Assembly (NCBI RefSeq): GCF_018885265.1
Contig: NZ_CP076538.1
Coordinates: 6,236,001-6,300,000, forward strand
DNA: 64,000 nt
Reading direction: 5' to 3'
From: Amycolatopsis aidingensis
Lineage (GTDB): Bacteria; Actinomycetota; Actinomycetes; Mycobacteriales; Pseudonocardiaceae
The notes under the pieces were generated by a model, which saw only the letters and a list, made by a program, of their open reading frames with translations, was not told the origin of the DNA and did no database searches. The translations under genes were made by a program, and so were the position numbers. This document shows, piece after piece, positions 39,643 through 47,641 of the stretch (its first letter is position 1; each line of letters starts with the position of its first letter).

Positions 39643-42174
39643 TCACTCGCCTGCGGCGGCGAGCTCGGCCACCTCCTCGGCGGAGAGGGCCCGGTCGAAC
39701 AGGCGGACGTCGTCCACATCGCCGTGCAGGAAGTCGACCTGCTGGCCGCCGTACTCGGCACGACCGATGACGGTGTTCCCGCCGGAGCCCGCGGCGGAGC
39801 AGGCGCTCTTGCTGTCCACCTTCTCGCCGTCCACGTACAGTTCCAGCGTTCCGGCCTCGGCGTCCCGCACGCCGGTCAGGTGATACCAGCGGCCGGGCTC
39901 CGGCTTGGTTGGCGAGAGGGCCCGCAGCCCGACGAAGCTCATCGCCCAGCGCTGGTCCTGGCCGGAGTACTGCAGGAAGAACGCGCTGTGCTGCCCGGTG
40001 TCCTGGCTGACGACGGTCTGGAAACCGCCGCCTGCCTCGTCCAGCTTGACCCAGGCCGATGCGCTGTAGCTGCCACCGGTGTCCAGCAGGGGTGCGCCGA
40101 GGTCGGCCTGGCCCGCGCCGGTAAAGGAAAGCCCGCCTTCGTGCACGCCCTCGGCCCACTCGGTACCGGTCAGCGTCGCGTCGGCGTCCCCGACGGCGTC
40201 GGCCGCGGTGGATCCGCTGCCCTCGTTGAACTTGTAGGCGTGCACGCCCTGCAGGCCCGGGGTGCCGGGATCTGGCTCCGGTCCGCCGTCCCCGCTGCCG
40301 TCGGCCTCCCGGATGATCTTCTCGTTGATCGCGCGCACCCGGTCGAAGTCCATCTTCGGCACCTGCCGGTCATAGGTGAAGAAGCCGTTCACCTCGTGCT
40401 CGACATCGGTGATCTGGGTGTAGATGGCCCCGCCGATCCCGCAGCGCTGCGCCGCGTTCAGCACCTCGCGCTGGTTGTCCACATAGGCCTGTGTCAGCGA
40501 CTCCTTGTCCGGCATCATCCGGTAGGCGTGCCCCTCGCCGAACCACATGTGGTTCTCCACCTCGAGGCCGTAGCCGCCGTGCTCGCCGTCGATCGCGGCG
40601 CGGGTGGCGTCCGGGCTCGGCTTGGCGGGTCCGGGGTAGGCGTGCCAGTCGATGATGTCGCCCTTGCCCGAGTCACCGAGCGAGGCACAGCAGTTCACCC
40701 CGCTGTGCGCGTTGACAAGGCGGGTGGGGTCCTGCTGCTTGACCTCCTCGGCGATCCGGCCGGTGGCCTCCCGCGACCATTCCGCCCAGCCCTCGTTGAA
40801 CGGAACCCAGCCGATCACGGAGGTCCAGTTCTTCTTCTCCTCGACCAGCTCGTCCAGCTCGGCCTCGAACTGCCGCTGGGCGTCGGCAGGTGGGCGGCCG
40901 CCGGTGCGCATCGAGGGCATGTCCTGCCAGACCAGCAGGCCGAGCTGGTCCGCGTGGTAGTACCAGCGGTCGGGTTCGGTCTTGATGTGCTTGCGCACGG
41001 TGTTGAAGCCGAGTTCCTTGTGCTGCTCGAGATCGAAGCGCAGCGCCTCGTCGGTTGGCGCGGTGTAGATACCGTCCGGCCAGTACCCCTGGTCCAATGT
41101 GGACATATGGAAGAGGATCTCGCCGTTGAGGGTGATCCGCAGCTTGCCGTCCGCGCCCTTGGCGGTACCGATCTCGCGCATCCCGAAGTAGGAGGACACT
41201 CGCTCGAGTGGCCACCAGCCGTCGCTGAGGACGACCTCGAGGTCGTAGAGGAACGGGGAATCCGGGGACCAGAGCTTGGCGTCCGGCACCGGGACTCGCA
41301 GCCGCTCGTTCGCGGGCCCGGTCTTGAAGCCGACGACGCGGTGGCCGTCCCGCACGATCACGGTGGCCCGCAGGTCCGGGTCCTGGCGGCCCTGGGTGTT
41401 CACCGTCAGGCCAAGGGTGTTCGTTTCGATGTCCGGGACCATGTCGAGGGTCTCGACGGAGGAACGCGGCACCGGCTCCATCCAGACGGTCTGCCAGATC
41501 CCGGAGGCGCCCTCGTAGAAGATGCCGCGGTCGGGCACCCGGCGCTGCTTGCCGACCGGCTGCCAGGTCGCGTCGGTGCGGTCCTCGACCCCGACCACGA
41601 TTTCCTGCTCACCGGAGCGGGTGAGCGCATCGGTGACATCGGCGGAGAACGCGCCGTAGCCGCCACGGTGCGTGGCGACCTGCTGCCCGTTCACGTAGAC
41701 GGCCGCGTCGTAGTCCACGGCGCCGAAGTTGAGCATCAGCTTGTTCCACCGGCCCACCTGCCAGTTCCTCGGCACGGTGAAGGTGCGGCGGTACCACATG
41801 TAGTCCTCGTGCCGCTGGATTCCGGACAGCGCGGACTCGATGGGATACGGCACCAGGACCCGCTCACCCAGCGTCTCGCCGAACGGCGGCTCCTCGCCCT
41901 GGGTGGCACCGGCGAACTCCCAGACCCCGTTGAGGTTCTGCCACTTCCGGCGGGTCAGCTGGGGCCGGGGGTACTCCGGCAGCGCGTTGTCCGGGGACAC
42001 CTGCTCGGTCCACGGGGTGACCAGGCGCGGATCCCCCATCTCCCAGCCATCGTCGGCGGGCCGTGCGGCGGCCGGAGCCGCGGTCACGACCATCAGCAAC
42101 GCGAAGCACGCGGCGGTCAGGACGGATCGGGGACGTCTTCTGCTTCGTCGAGTCGGTGCGGCACGGGACAGCAT
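39643..42174 (-). CDS. Secreted GH2 glycoside hydrolase with C-terminal LamG-like domain
   Basis: An 843-residue exported enzyme. The signal peptide is SVLTAACFALLMVVTAAPAA. The GH2 sugar-binding, immunoglobulin-like and TIM-barrel domains follow (LNGVWEFAGATQGEEPPFGE; YMWYRRTFTVPRNW; FNTVRKHIKTEPDRWYYHAD). The acid/base is Glu461 in PFNEGW and the likely nucleophile is Glu531 in DGEHGGYG. From about 640 a concanavalin/LamG-like domain closes the protein (YKFNEGSGSTAADAVGDADA; HGDVDDVRLFDRALSAEEVA). It is the first gene of the sugar operon, so its product sugar is presumably taken up by the YtfQ-like transporter. GH2 covers beta-galactosidase, glucuronidase, mannosidase and furanosidase activities; context favours a galactofuranosidase, unproven. 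The ATG at 42174 follows GAAGGG. Confidence 0.85.
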   Translation of the reverse strand: MLSRAAPTRRSRRRPRSVLTAACFALLMVVTAAPAAARPADDGWEMGDPRLVTPWTEQVSPDNALPEYPRPQLTRRKWQNLNGVWEFAGATQGEEPPFGETLGERVLVPYPIESALSGIQRHEDYMWYRRTFTVPRNWQVGRWNKLMLNFGAVDYDAAVYVNGQQVATHRGGYGAFSADVTDALTRSGEQEIVVGVEDRTDATWQPVGKQRRVPDRGIFYEGASGIWQTVWMEPVPRSSVETLDMVPDIETNTLGLTVNTQGRQDPDLRATVIVRDGHRVVGFKTGPANERLRVPVPDAKLWSPDSPFLYDLEVVLSDGWWPLERVSSYFGMREIGTAKGADGKLRITLNGEILFHMSTLDQGYWPDGIYTAPTDEALRFDLEQHKELGFNTVRKHIKTEPDRWYYHADQLGLLVWQDMPSMRTGGRPPADAQRQFEAELDELVEEKKNWTSVIGWVPFNEGWAEWSREATGRIAEEVKQQDPTRLVNAHSGVNCCASLGDSGKGDIIDWHAYPGPAKPSPDATRAAIDGEHGGYGLEVENHMWFGEGHAYRMMPDKESLTQAYVDNQREVLNAAQRCGIGGAIYTQITDVEHEVNGFFTYDRQVPKMDFDRVRAINEKIIREADGSGDGGPEPDPGTPGLQGVHAYKFNEGSGSTAADAVGDADATLTGTEWAEGVHEGGLSFTGAGQADLGAPLLDTGGSYSASAWVKLDEAGGGFQTVVSQDTGQHSAFFLQYSGQDQRWAMSFVGLRALSPTKPEPGRWYHLTGVRDAEAGTLELYVDGEKVDSKSACSAAGSGGNTVIGRAEYGGQQVDFLHGDVDDVRLFDRALSAEEVAELAAAGE

Positions 42175-42263
42175 TGTCGAACACCCTTCTCGGGACTCCG
42201 CCAGCGAACGGCTGGCGCCACGGCACCCGGGTTGAGCCACGTTGACGTGGATCTCACACCGGC

Positions 42264-42318
42264 GTGAAGCATTTCACACACGCCAGCTCGCGATGTCAAC
42301 ACTTACAACCAGACTCAA
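42264..42318 (-). promoter_or_regulatory. Candidate promoter and operator of the GH2/ABC operon
   Basis: On the minus strand TTGACA (42299-42294), 17 bases, TGAAAT (42276-42271) fits a primary sigma promoter. The palindrome GTGAAGCATTTCAC (42264-42277, 5-bp arms) covers the -10. Upstream, ATCAAATTTCAACAT (plus strand, about 42312) shares ATCAAA with the DeoR operator half-site GATCAAACATT. This places the same regulator on both transcripts as a hypothesis. From there to 42564 (about 250 bases) I see no gene or clear structure. Confidence 0.5.
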
Positions 42319-42564
42319 TCAAATTTCAACATCTCTGCGGACTCACCTCCGCCGCCCGGACGACGCTCTGTAGCCGCGTATCCCTCGGCGGAGACGGCTG
42401 ATCCCGCTCATCTGGGCGGAAGCTGGGCGAGGCGACAGCAGCGGACGCACCTGTTCGGTTCTGTGTTGTTTGCGGCTGACTTCGACGGTGCCTGCGTGAC
42501 GACGTTTCGTTCAGCCCAACGTGTCCGAACAGGACTGCCAGCGGTGGGTAGCGAGGACGCTCGA

Positions 42565-43041
42565 TCAGTAGCTTGCCAGCGCGTCGGTGGCGTCGTGTCC
42601 GGCGTTGGTGGTTCGGCGCAGGAAGCCGGCGATCAGCTCGAGTTCGGTCGCGGTGTAGTTCGCACAGATCTCGTCCATCGCGGCGTTCATCCCGGCGAAC
42701 AGGCCGAACAGTTCGGCGTTGCGGCCGGGTAGCGGTTCGACGGTGACGGCGCGCCGGTCCGTGGCGTCCGGTTTGCGTTCCCTGGTGATCCACCCGCCCT
42801 GTTCGAGCCGGTCGAGGATACCCGTGACGGTGGCGGGATGCAGGCCTGCTCGCCGGGCGATGGCGCTGGGACTGAGTGGGCCGTGCCTGCCGATCAGGTC
42901 GAGACAGTCCAGGTCTATGTCCTTGAGGCGGACCCGGCCGGCCACCCGGTGGGTGAACAGCGAGAGCTGGTTGTTGAGGCCCCGCAGCGCCTGCTTGACG
43001 GCGACAGTCTGCCGTCGATGAGACAGTTGTTTGGAACTCAT
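42565..43041 (-). CDS. MarR-family regulator
   Basis: A 158-residue MarR regulator: VAVKQALRGLNNQLSLFTHR, LDCLDLIGRHGPLSPSAIAR, RAGLHPATVTGILDRLEQGG and WITRERKPDATDRRAVTVEP, with the D-x-x-DRRA wing. It is divergent from a thioredoxin-fold/DoxX/monooxygenase set, across a 54-base gap with an inverted repeat abutting its own ATG. It probably represses that set and itself. Confidence 0.85.
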   Translation of the reverse strand: MSSKQLSHRRQTVAVKQALRGLNNQLSLFTHRVAGRVRLKDIDLDCLDLIGRHGPLSPSAIARRAGLHPATVTGILDRLEQGGWITRERKPDATDRRAVTVEPLPGRNAELFGLFAGMNAAMDEICANYTATELELIAGFLRRTTNAGHDATDALASY

Positions 43042-43063
43042 ATGATATTGTCTCCATATCGTA
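43041..43063. promoter_or_regulatory. Inverted repeat at the divergent MarR promoter
   Basis: TATGATAT (43041-43048) and ATATCGTA (43056-43063) are inverted arms with one mismatch and a 7-base spacer, starting at the first base of the MarR gene. This is the usual size and place for a MarR-dimer operator. Confidence 0.6.
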
Positions 43064-43095
43064 CGATTTGCAGGCATCCTAGCCCCGGAGGCCAG

Positions 43096-43701
43096 ATGAG
43101 GCCCGCCAGACACTCCCGAGCCGTCGTCACCGGTCAGCGGTACTCCCGTGGTGACCATGTCCCGCCTCGGGAGCTGACAACGATCCGATCGGACCTCGTC
43201 CCGCTGCCCGCCCCCGGTGTCCTGACACACCTGGTGTTCCGGCGCTTTGCGTCGTGTCCGATCTGCAACGTGCACCTGAACTCGGTCGCCCGTCGGCACG
43301 ACGAGATCACGGCGGCGGGGGTCCGCGAGGTCGTGGTGTTCCATTCGCCGGTCGAGGCGATACTGCCGCACCAGGGTCAGCTCCCGTTCGATGCGATCGC
43401 CGACCCGGACTACCGGCTCTACCGCGAGTTCGGTGTGGAGTTCTCGCTGCGGGCGGTACTGGATCCACGGGCGTGGACCGCCTGGTTGAAGCCGCAGGCA
43501 TGGCGCGCCGGCCTGCGCGAAGTGCGTGATCCGGGCGGGAAGTGGTTCTCGATCCGGGGCGCCAGCATGCTGGGAATGCCCGCGGAGCTGCTCATCGAGC
43601 CGGATGGGCACGTGCTCGCCGCCAAGTACGGCACGCATGCCAATGATCAGTGGAGCGTCGACGACATACTCCGTCTGGCCTCGGCACCGCGGCGGAAGTA
43701 G
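43096..43701 (+). CDS. AhpC/TSA-like thioredoxin-fold protein with CPIC motif
   Basis: A 201-residue peroxiredoxin-like protein. The redox motif FRRFASCPICNVHLN has Cys54 and Cys57 in a C-x-x-C arrangement, followed by AAGVREVVVFHSPVEAILPH, QLPFDAIADPDYRLYREFGV and a cofactor-free thioredoxin-like C-terminus (GMPAELLIEPDGHVLAAKYG). The arrangement is that of the peroxiredoxin-like family with R-F-x-x-CPxC. It probably reduces peroxides or protein disulphides in the cytoplasm. The ATG at 43096 is behind CCGGAGG. It heads a rightward set with the DoxX-like gene. Confidence 0.8.
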   Translation: MRPARHSRAVVTGQRYSRGDHVPPRELTTIRSDLVPLPAPGVLTHLVFRRFASCPICNVHLNSVARRHDEITAAGVREVVVFHSPVEAILPHQGQLPFDAIADPDYRLYREFGVEFSLRAVLDPRAWTAWLKPQAWRAGLREVRDPGGKWFSIRGASMLGMPAELLIEPDGHVLAAKYGTHANDQWSVDDILRLASAPRRK

Positions 43702-43713
43702 GGAGGCCCGCCT

Positions 43714-44076
43714 GTGCACACCGCCTATCTGATTGTCACGATTCTGGCCATCGCGGCCAATGCCTTCTCCGGCATCGTCGCACTCACGCGGTTCAAGCCG
43801 ATACTGCCTCGGATGGCCGCGGTCGGCGTGCCCGAGTCGTGGCTGGTGTTCCCGATCGGGACGCTGAAGACCGCGGGTGCCCTCGGCCTGCTGGCCGGGC
43901 TGCTGGGGATGCCGCTGGTCGGCATCGCCGCGGCGATCGGCCTGGTCCTGTTCTGGGTCTGCGCAGTGCATACACACCTGCTCGCCGGCGACGATTCGCC
44001 GCGATCGTTCGTCCCCGGTGGACTGTTCCTCTCCCTTGCCGTCGGCTCATTGACACTGGGGATCGCTGCCCTATGA
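43714..44076 (+). CDS. DoxX-like small membrane protein
   Basis: A 120-residue protein with four hydrophobic segments: TAYLIVTILAIAANAFSGIV, SWLVFPIGTLKTAGALGLLA, GIAAAIGLVLFWVCAVHTHL and GGLFLSLAVGSLTLGIAAL. The pattern V-P-x-SWLxxxGxLKxAGALGLL is that of DoxX-like membrane proteins. It starts at a GTG 12 bases after the thioredoxin-fold gene and overlaps the start of the broken monooxygenase gene (ATGA, 44073-44076). The pairing suggests a redox function. Confidence 0.75.
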   Translation: MHTAYLIVTILAIAANAFSGIVALTRFKPILPRMAAVGVPESWLVFPIGTLKTAGALGLLAGLLGMPLVGIAAAIGLVLFWVCAVHTHLLAGDDSPRSFVPGGLFLSLAVGSLTLGIAAL

Positions 44077-45106
44077 CGCAACGACATGCGATGATCATCG
44101 GCGGCGGTATTGGTGGCCTGTGCGCCGCCATCGGACTACGTAAGGCGGGTTCGCACCGTTGCTGATGCCCCAGGCCGCGGGCAAGCTCCGCGACCATACC
44201 GGCCGTTGGTTGACACGCTGGGACGCCGACCGAGTGGAGCGAGCGCTCGGGCGGCCACTGCTCGCGATTCACCGTGCCCAGTTGCTCGACCTTCTTCGCG
44301 ACGCATTGCCTGCGGACACGGTGCATCCCGGTGTCGAGGTCACCGACGTGGACAGGGCGGGAACTGTGCGGTGGAACGGCGGCGAGGTCGAAGCGGACCT
44401 CGTGGTCGGAGCGGACGGTATCCACAGCACGGTCCGCACGGTGTGCTGGCCGGACCACCCAGGAGCGGCCTACTGCGGCAGTACGGGGTTTCGTGCGGTC
44501 ATCGACCTGCCCGGCCGGCGAGAACTGTCCGGCTTCATCGGCAAGGGCGTCGAGGTCGGGTTGGTGCCGCTGACCGGCGAGCAGCTGTACTGGTACGTCG
44601 CCGAGCGGGCACCCCGAGGCACCCGGCACGACGACGGGCGAGCGCACCTGCTGCAACAGTTCGCCGCGTGGCCGGAGCCGATCCCGGAGTTGATCGAGCG
44701 CACCCCGGCGCACGCGATCCTGCAGCATGACCTGCTCGCGCTCGGCTCACACCTGCCCAGCTACGTCAGCGGCCGGGTCGCACTGCTCGGCGACGCCGCA
44801 CATGCGATGCCTCCCTTCCTGGGACAGGGTGGATGCCAGGCCATCGAGGACGCCGTCGTGCTCGCCGCGTCACTGGCCCAGCCCGACGTCGAAGCCGGAC
44901 TGCGCGAATACGACCGACGTCGCAGACCCCGCAGCCAAGCGATCGCACGGCAATCCGCGCGTGCTGGGCGGATGGGATCACAACTCGCCAACCCGATCGC
45001 GGTCGCGGTACGCAACACCGCGATCCGGCTGCTGCCATCCGCGATGACCGCTCGCGCCGCCGTGAAACCCGCCCAGTGGTCGGCCCCCACCATCGGCACC
45101 GGCTGA
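44073..45106 (+). pseudogene. FAD-dependent monooxygenase with internal deletion and frameshift
   Basis: The gene opens normally: MTQRHAMIIGGGIGGLCAAI and GLRKAG form the FAD-binding Rossmann start, translationally coupled to the DoxX-like gene. The frame then reads S-H-R-C-stop (44162-44164). In another frame the protein resumes at about 44159 with LMPQAAGKLRDHTGRWLTRW and continues intact to 45106, including VEADLVVGADGIHSTVRTVC and VALLGDAAHAMPPFLGQGGC. By comparison with aromatic-ring hydroxylases of this family, roughly 50 residues between G-L-R-K-A-G and the dinucleotide loop are missing, so about 150 bases were lost. The remaining 315 residues lack the ADP-binding start, so the product cannot bind FAD normally. 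Confidence 0.8.
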
Positions 45107-45121
45107 CCGGACGAAGCAAAC

Positions 45122-45217
45122 AACGAACCCTCGGCGGTCCTGCTGCGCAGGCTCGAACCGGTGCTGCGGGGCTGGGCCACCTACTTCCGGGCCGGGGTGT
45201 CCGCCTCGACATTCTGT
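45122..45217 (+). pseudogene. Remnant of a group II intron reverse transcriptase/maturase
   Basis: The plus-strand frame through 45122-45217 reads EPSAVLLRRLEPVLRGWATY, then FRAGVSASTF. This is the C-terminal maturase motif of group II intron-encoded proteins (typically L-N-P-V-L-R-G-W-A-N-Y-F-R-H-G-x-S). No reverse-transcriptase domain, intron RNA domain V or boundary can be seen around it, so about 30 codons survive. It lies directly after the broken monooxygenase gene and before the stop of the NmrA-like gene on the other strand. Confidence 0.65.
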
Positions 45218-45274
45218 CGTCGGCTCCTCGAGGACGACGATCCGCGGGTTGCCGACGAGCGTCAGGCGCGCGGG

Positions 45275-46129
45275 CTACCCTCCGCTCACCCACTCGGTTG
45301 CGTGTTCCTGGACGAACTCAGCGAAGCCGCGGGGTGGACGGCCGGTCAGGTCCAGCACCGCAGTGCTGACCTGATCTTCCCGACCCGTCCTTATGCCGTC
45401 TTCCACCGCAGCGAGGGCGGCTGCGAACTGGGCAGGCATGCCCGCGGCCCGGTAGCCGGCCGCCTGCTCGTCGACCCCGATCGGCACCACCCGGACCGGC
45501 CATCCGGTACGGGCGGTGATGATCGCCGCCGCGTCCGGGTAGCTCAATGCCTTCGGCCCGGTGAGCAGGTAGTCCCGCTGGTCACCTGGCTCGATGCCGG
45601 GGGCGGTCAGCAGGGCGGAGGCAGCGGCCGCGATGTCCCGCGCGTCGATCCAGCCCACTCGGCCGTCGTCGGCGGCGGTACGGATCTCGCCGTGCCGCCG
45701 GATCCGCTCGCCAACCGGGTGTGGACTCAGGAAGTTCTGCATGAATCCGGACGGACGCAGCACGACCCACCCAGGCTGGGCACGCACCTGCGCGGCCAGT
45801 TCAAGTGCGCCGGGAGCGTTCGGCAGCACGATGGCGGAGCCCAGGAGCACCACCCTGCGTACGCCGAGGCGTTGCGCCTCGGCCAGGAACGGCTCGACCA
45901 GCGGCATCGGATCCACGCTCAGCAGCGGAGGCACCAGGAAGACCCGGTCCACTCCGCGCAGCGCGGCCGGGTGGGTGGCCGGGTCGTGCCAGTCGAACCG
46001 GACCGCGTCCGGATCGACGGCTGACGGGTGCCTGCTGGCTACCCGGACCGGAACGCCGTTGCCGCGCAGCAGTTCCACCAGCGCGCTGCCGGTCTTCCCG
46101 GTGCCGCCGGTCACCAGTACGCCGGTCAT
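45275..46129 (-). CDS. NmrA-like NAD(P)-binding protein
   Basis: A 284-residue NmrA/ergot-type atypical SDR: VLVTGGTGKTGSALVELLRG at residues 4-23, ALRGVDRVFLVPPLLSVDPM, VRRVVLLGSAIVLPNAPGAL and WVVLRPSGFMQNFLSPHPVG. The pattern is that of NADP-binding proteins such as AgnL4/FgaFS-like reductases. It follows the SnoaL-like gene with an ATGA overlap (46126-46129) and shares its promoter. It may reduce a small unsaturated metabolite or act as a redox sensor. Confidence 0.8.
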   Translation of the reverse strand: MTGVLVTGGTGKTGSALVELLRGNGVPVRVASRHPSAVDPDAVRFDWHDPATHPAALRGVDRVFLVPPLLSVDPMPLVEPFLAEAQRLGVRRVVLLGSAIVLPNAPGALELAAQVRAQPGWVVLRPSGFMQNFLSPHPVGERIRRHGEIRTAADDGRVGWIDARDIAAAASALLTAPGIEPGDQRDYLLTGPKALSYPDAAAIITARTGWPVRVVPIGVDEQAAGYRAAGMPAQFAAALAAVEDGIRTGREDQVSTAVLDLTGRPPRGFAEFVQEHATEWVSGG

Positions 46130-46569
46130 CGGGTGACCGCGGAACGCAGCAAGTCGAGCAGCTCGGACAGCGTCCCGGCCGCCGAGGCGGTGGCCAGCGG
46201 GCTCCAGTAGTCCCGGTAGCGGGTGATCAGGCCGTCCTGGACGGTGGTCACCACGATGTAGTCCAGCCGGTAAGGCTCGCCGGTGCGCACCGTGCGCCCG
46301 GTCCCGGTGAATTCCACGACAATGGTGTCCGGCTGTTGCGTGTGGTGCACGGTGATCGCGGGGACCTCCTGCATGTCCATCACCTCCGGTAGGCGGGCGA
46401 GGTAGTCACGGACCTGGTCTCGCCCGGCCAGTCGGCGCGGTGCGCTTGCGGTGGCGAACGGGAACTCGGCGGTGCCGCCTTCCGCCCACAATCCGGCGAC
46501 GGCGTCGGTATCCTTGGCCAGCATCAGTTCCAGCAGCCGACGGAACGTCTCCTCAGGAGTTTTCGGCAC
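46126..46569 (-). CDS. SnoaL-like / NTF2-fold protein
   Basis: A 147-residue NTF2-fold protein: PEETFRRLLELMLAKDTDAV, AGLWAEGGTAEFPFATASAP, RRLAGRDQVRDYLARLPEVM and LDYIVVTTVQDGLITRYRDY. It starts at GTG 46569 with GGAGGACACT just upstream and is translationally coupled to the NmrA-like gene. The pair is divergent from an XRE regulator across a 122-base gap, so it is probably repressed by it. This is a separate protein from the NTF2-fold gene at 7798. Confidence 0.8.
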   Translation of the reverse strand: MPKTPEETFRRLLELMLAKDTDAVAGLWAEGGTAEFPFATASAPRRLAGRDQVRDYLARLPEVMDMQEVPAITVHHTQQPDTIVVEFTGTGRTVRTGEPYRLDYIVVTTVQDGLITRYRDYWSPLATASAAGTLSELLDLLRSAVTR

Positions 46570-46691
46570 AGTGTCCTCCAGTGTTCGACGAGATGTGACC
46601 AGTTCAGGTTGGACGCGGACCCGCCGCCGGAAAACTGACAGCCGTGCCACGGACCGCCGGTCCGTGGCTAAGCCGGGCGGCCGGTGCCACC

Positions 46692-47540
46692 ATGGACGGG
46701 GTGAGCAGAAGTGAACTGGCCGATTTCCTGCGCCGCAGGCGGGATGCGCTGCGCCCGGACCAGGTGGCGGCAACGGCCACCCACCCTCCTGGCCGACGTG
46801 CCCGGCGCGCTCCGGGCCTGCGCCGCGAAGAGGTCGCCGCATTGGCCGGTGTGTCGGTCAGCTACTACGAGCGGCTGGAGCAGGCGCGCGCACCGCGCCC
46901 CTCGCCGGAGGTGCTGGCCGCGCTGGGTACGGCACTGCGGCTCACCGCTGCGGAGCGCGAGCACCTGGCTCGGCTGGCCGGACAGGTCCCGCCCGGCACG
47001 GACGCCGATCGAGGGCCGGTGCCGACCCACGCCCACCGGCTGCTGCATCGGCTCGGGCCGATACCCGCCTACCTCGTCGACGAGCGGCAGGAGATCGTGG
47101 CCTGGAACGGCGCGGCAGCCGCGTTGATCACCGACTTCGGGCTGCTGCCACCCGGGGAGCGCAACACCGTAACGCTGTCCATCCGGCTGGGTGGCACCGT
47201 TTGCTCGGCGCGGGAAGGCGCGGAGGGCGAGTTCACCCGGCAGTCCGCCGCCCAGCTACGCGTGGCCAGCACCCGCTACCCGGCCGACCGCGTCCTCGGC
47301 GAGCGGATCAACGAGTTCGCCGCGCACAGTCCGGACTTCGCCGCCGGATGGCGCGACCACGACGTACGCCCCGTACCGACCCTGCGCAAGCGCTTGCGCC
47401 ACCCCCGGCTCGGTGAGCTGGAACTGGACCGGCAAACCCTGCTGCTGCCCGGAACCGACCTGCAGCTGGTGATGTACACCGTAGAACCGGGCAGCCCGAG
47501 TGCCACCGCGCTCGCCCGTCTCGGAGGCCGCGACGACTGA
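46692..47540 (+). CDS. XRE regulator with MmyB-like ligand domain
   Basis: A 282-residue regulator. The helix-turn-helix spans residues 4-75 (LADFLRRRRDALRPDQVAAT, PGLRREEVAALAGVSVSYYE, RLEQARAPRPSPEVLAALGT). The MmyB-like ligand domain follows: PAYLVDERQEIVAWNGAAAA, LGERINEFAAHSPDFAAGWR, DHDVRPVPTLRKRLRHPRLG. In this family it controls a divergent oxidoreductase operon; here that is the SnoaL/NmrA pair. The start may be ATG 46692 or GTG 46701. Confidence 0.85.
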   Translation: MDGVSRSELADFLRRRRDALRPDQVAATATHPPGRRARRAPGLRREEVAALAGVSVSYYERLEQARAPRPSPEVLAALGTALRLTAAEREHLARLAGQVPPGTDADRGPVPTHAHRLLHRLGPIPAYLVDERQEIVAWNGAAAALITDFGLLPPGERNTVTLSIRLGGTVCSAREGAEGEFTRQSAAQLRVASTRYPADRVLGERINEFAAHSPDFAAGWRDHDVRPVPTLRKRLRHPRLGELELDRQTLLLPGTDLQLVMYTVEPGSPSATALARLGGRDD

Positions 47541-47641
47541 CCCGGCGCAGACGAGGCGCGTGGTGACCCCGGCATCCCTACCTAGGCAACGTTGCCGGAT
47601 TTCGTGCGACCACCTGTTGACCACGGACTGGTACGGCAGGG

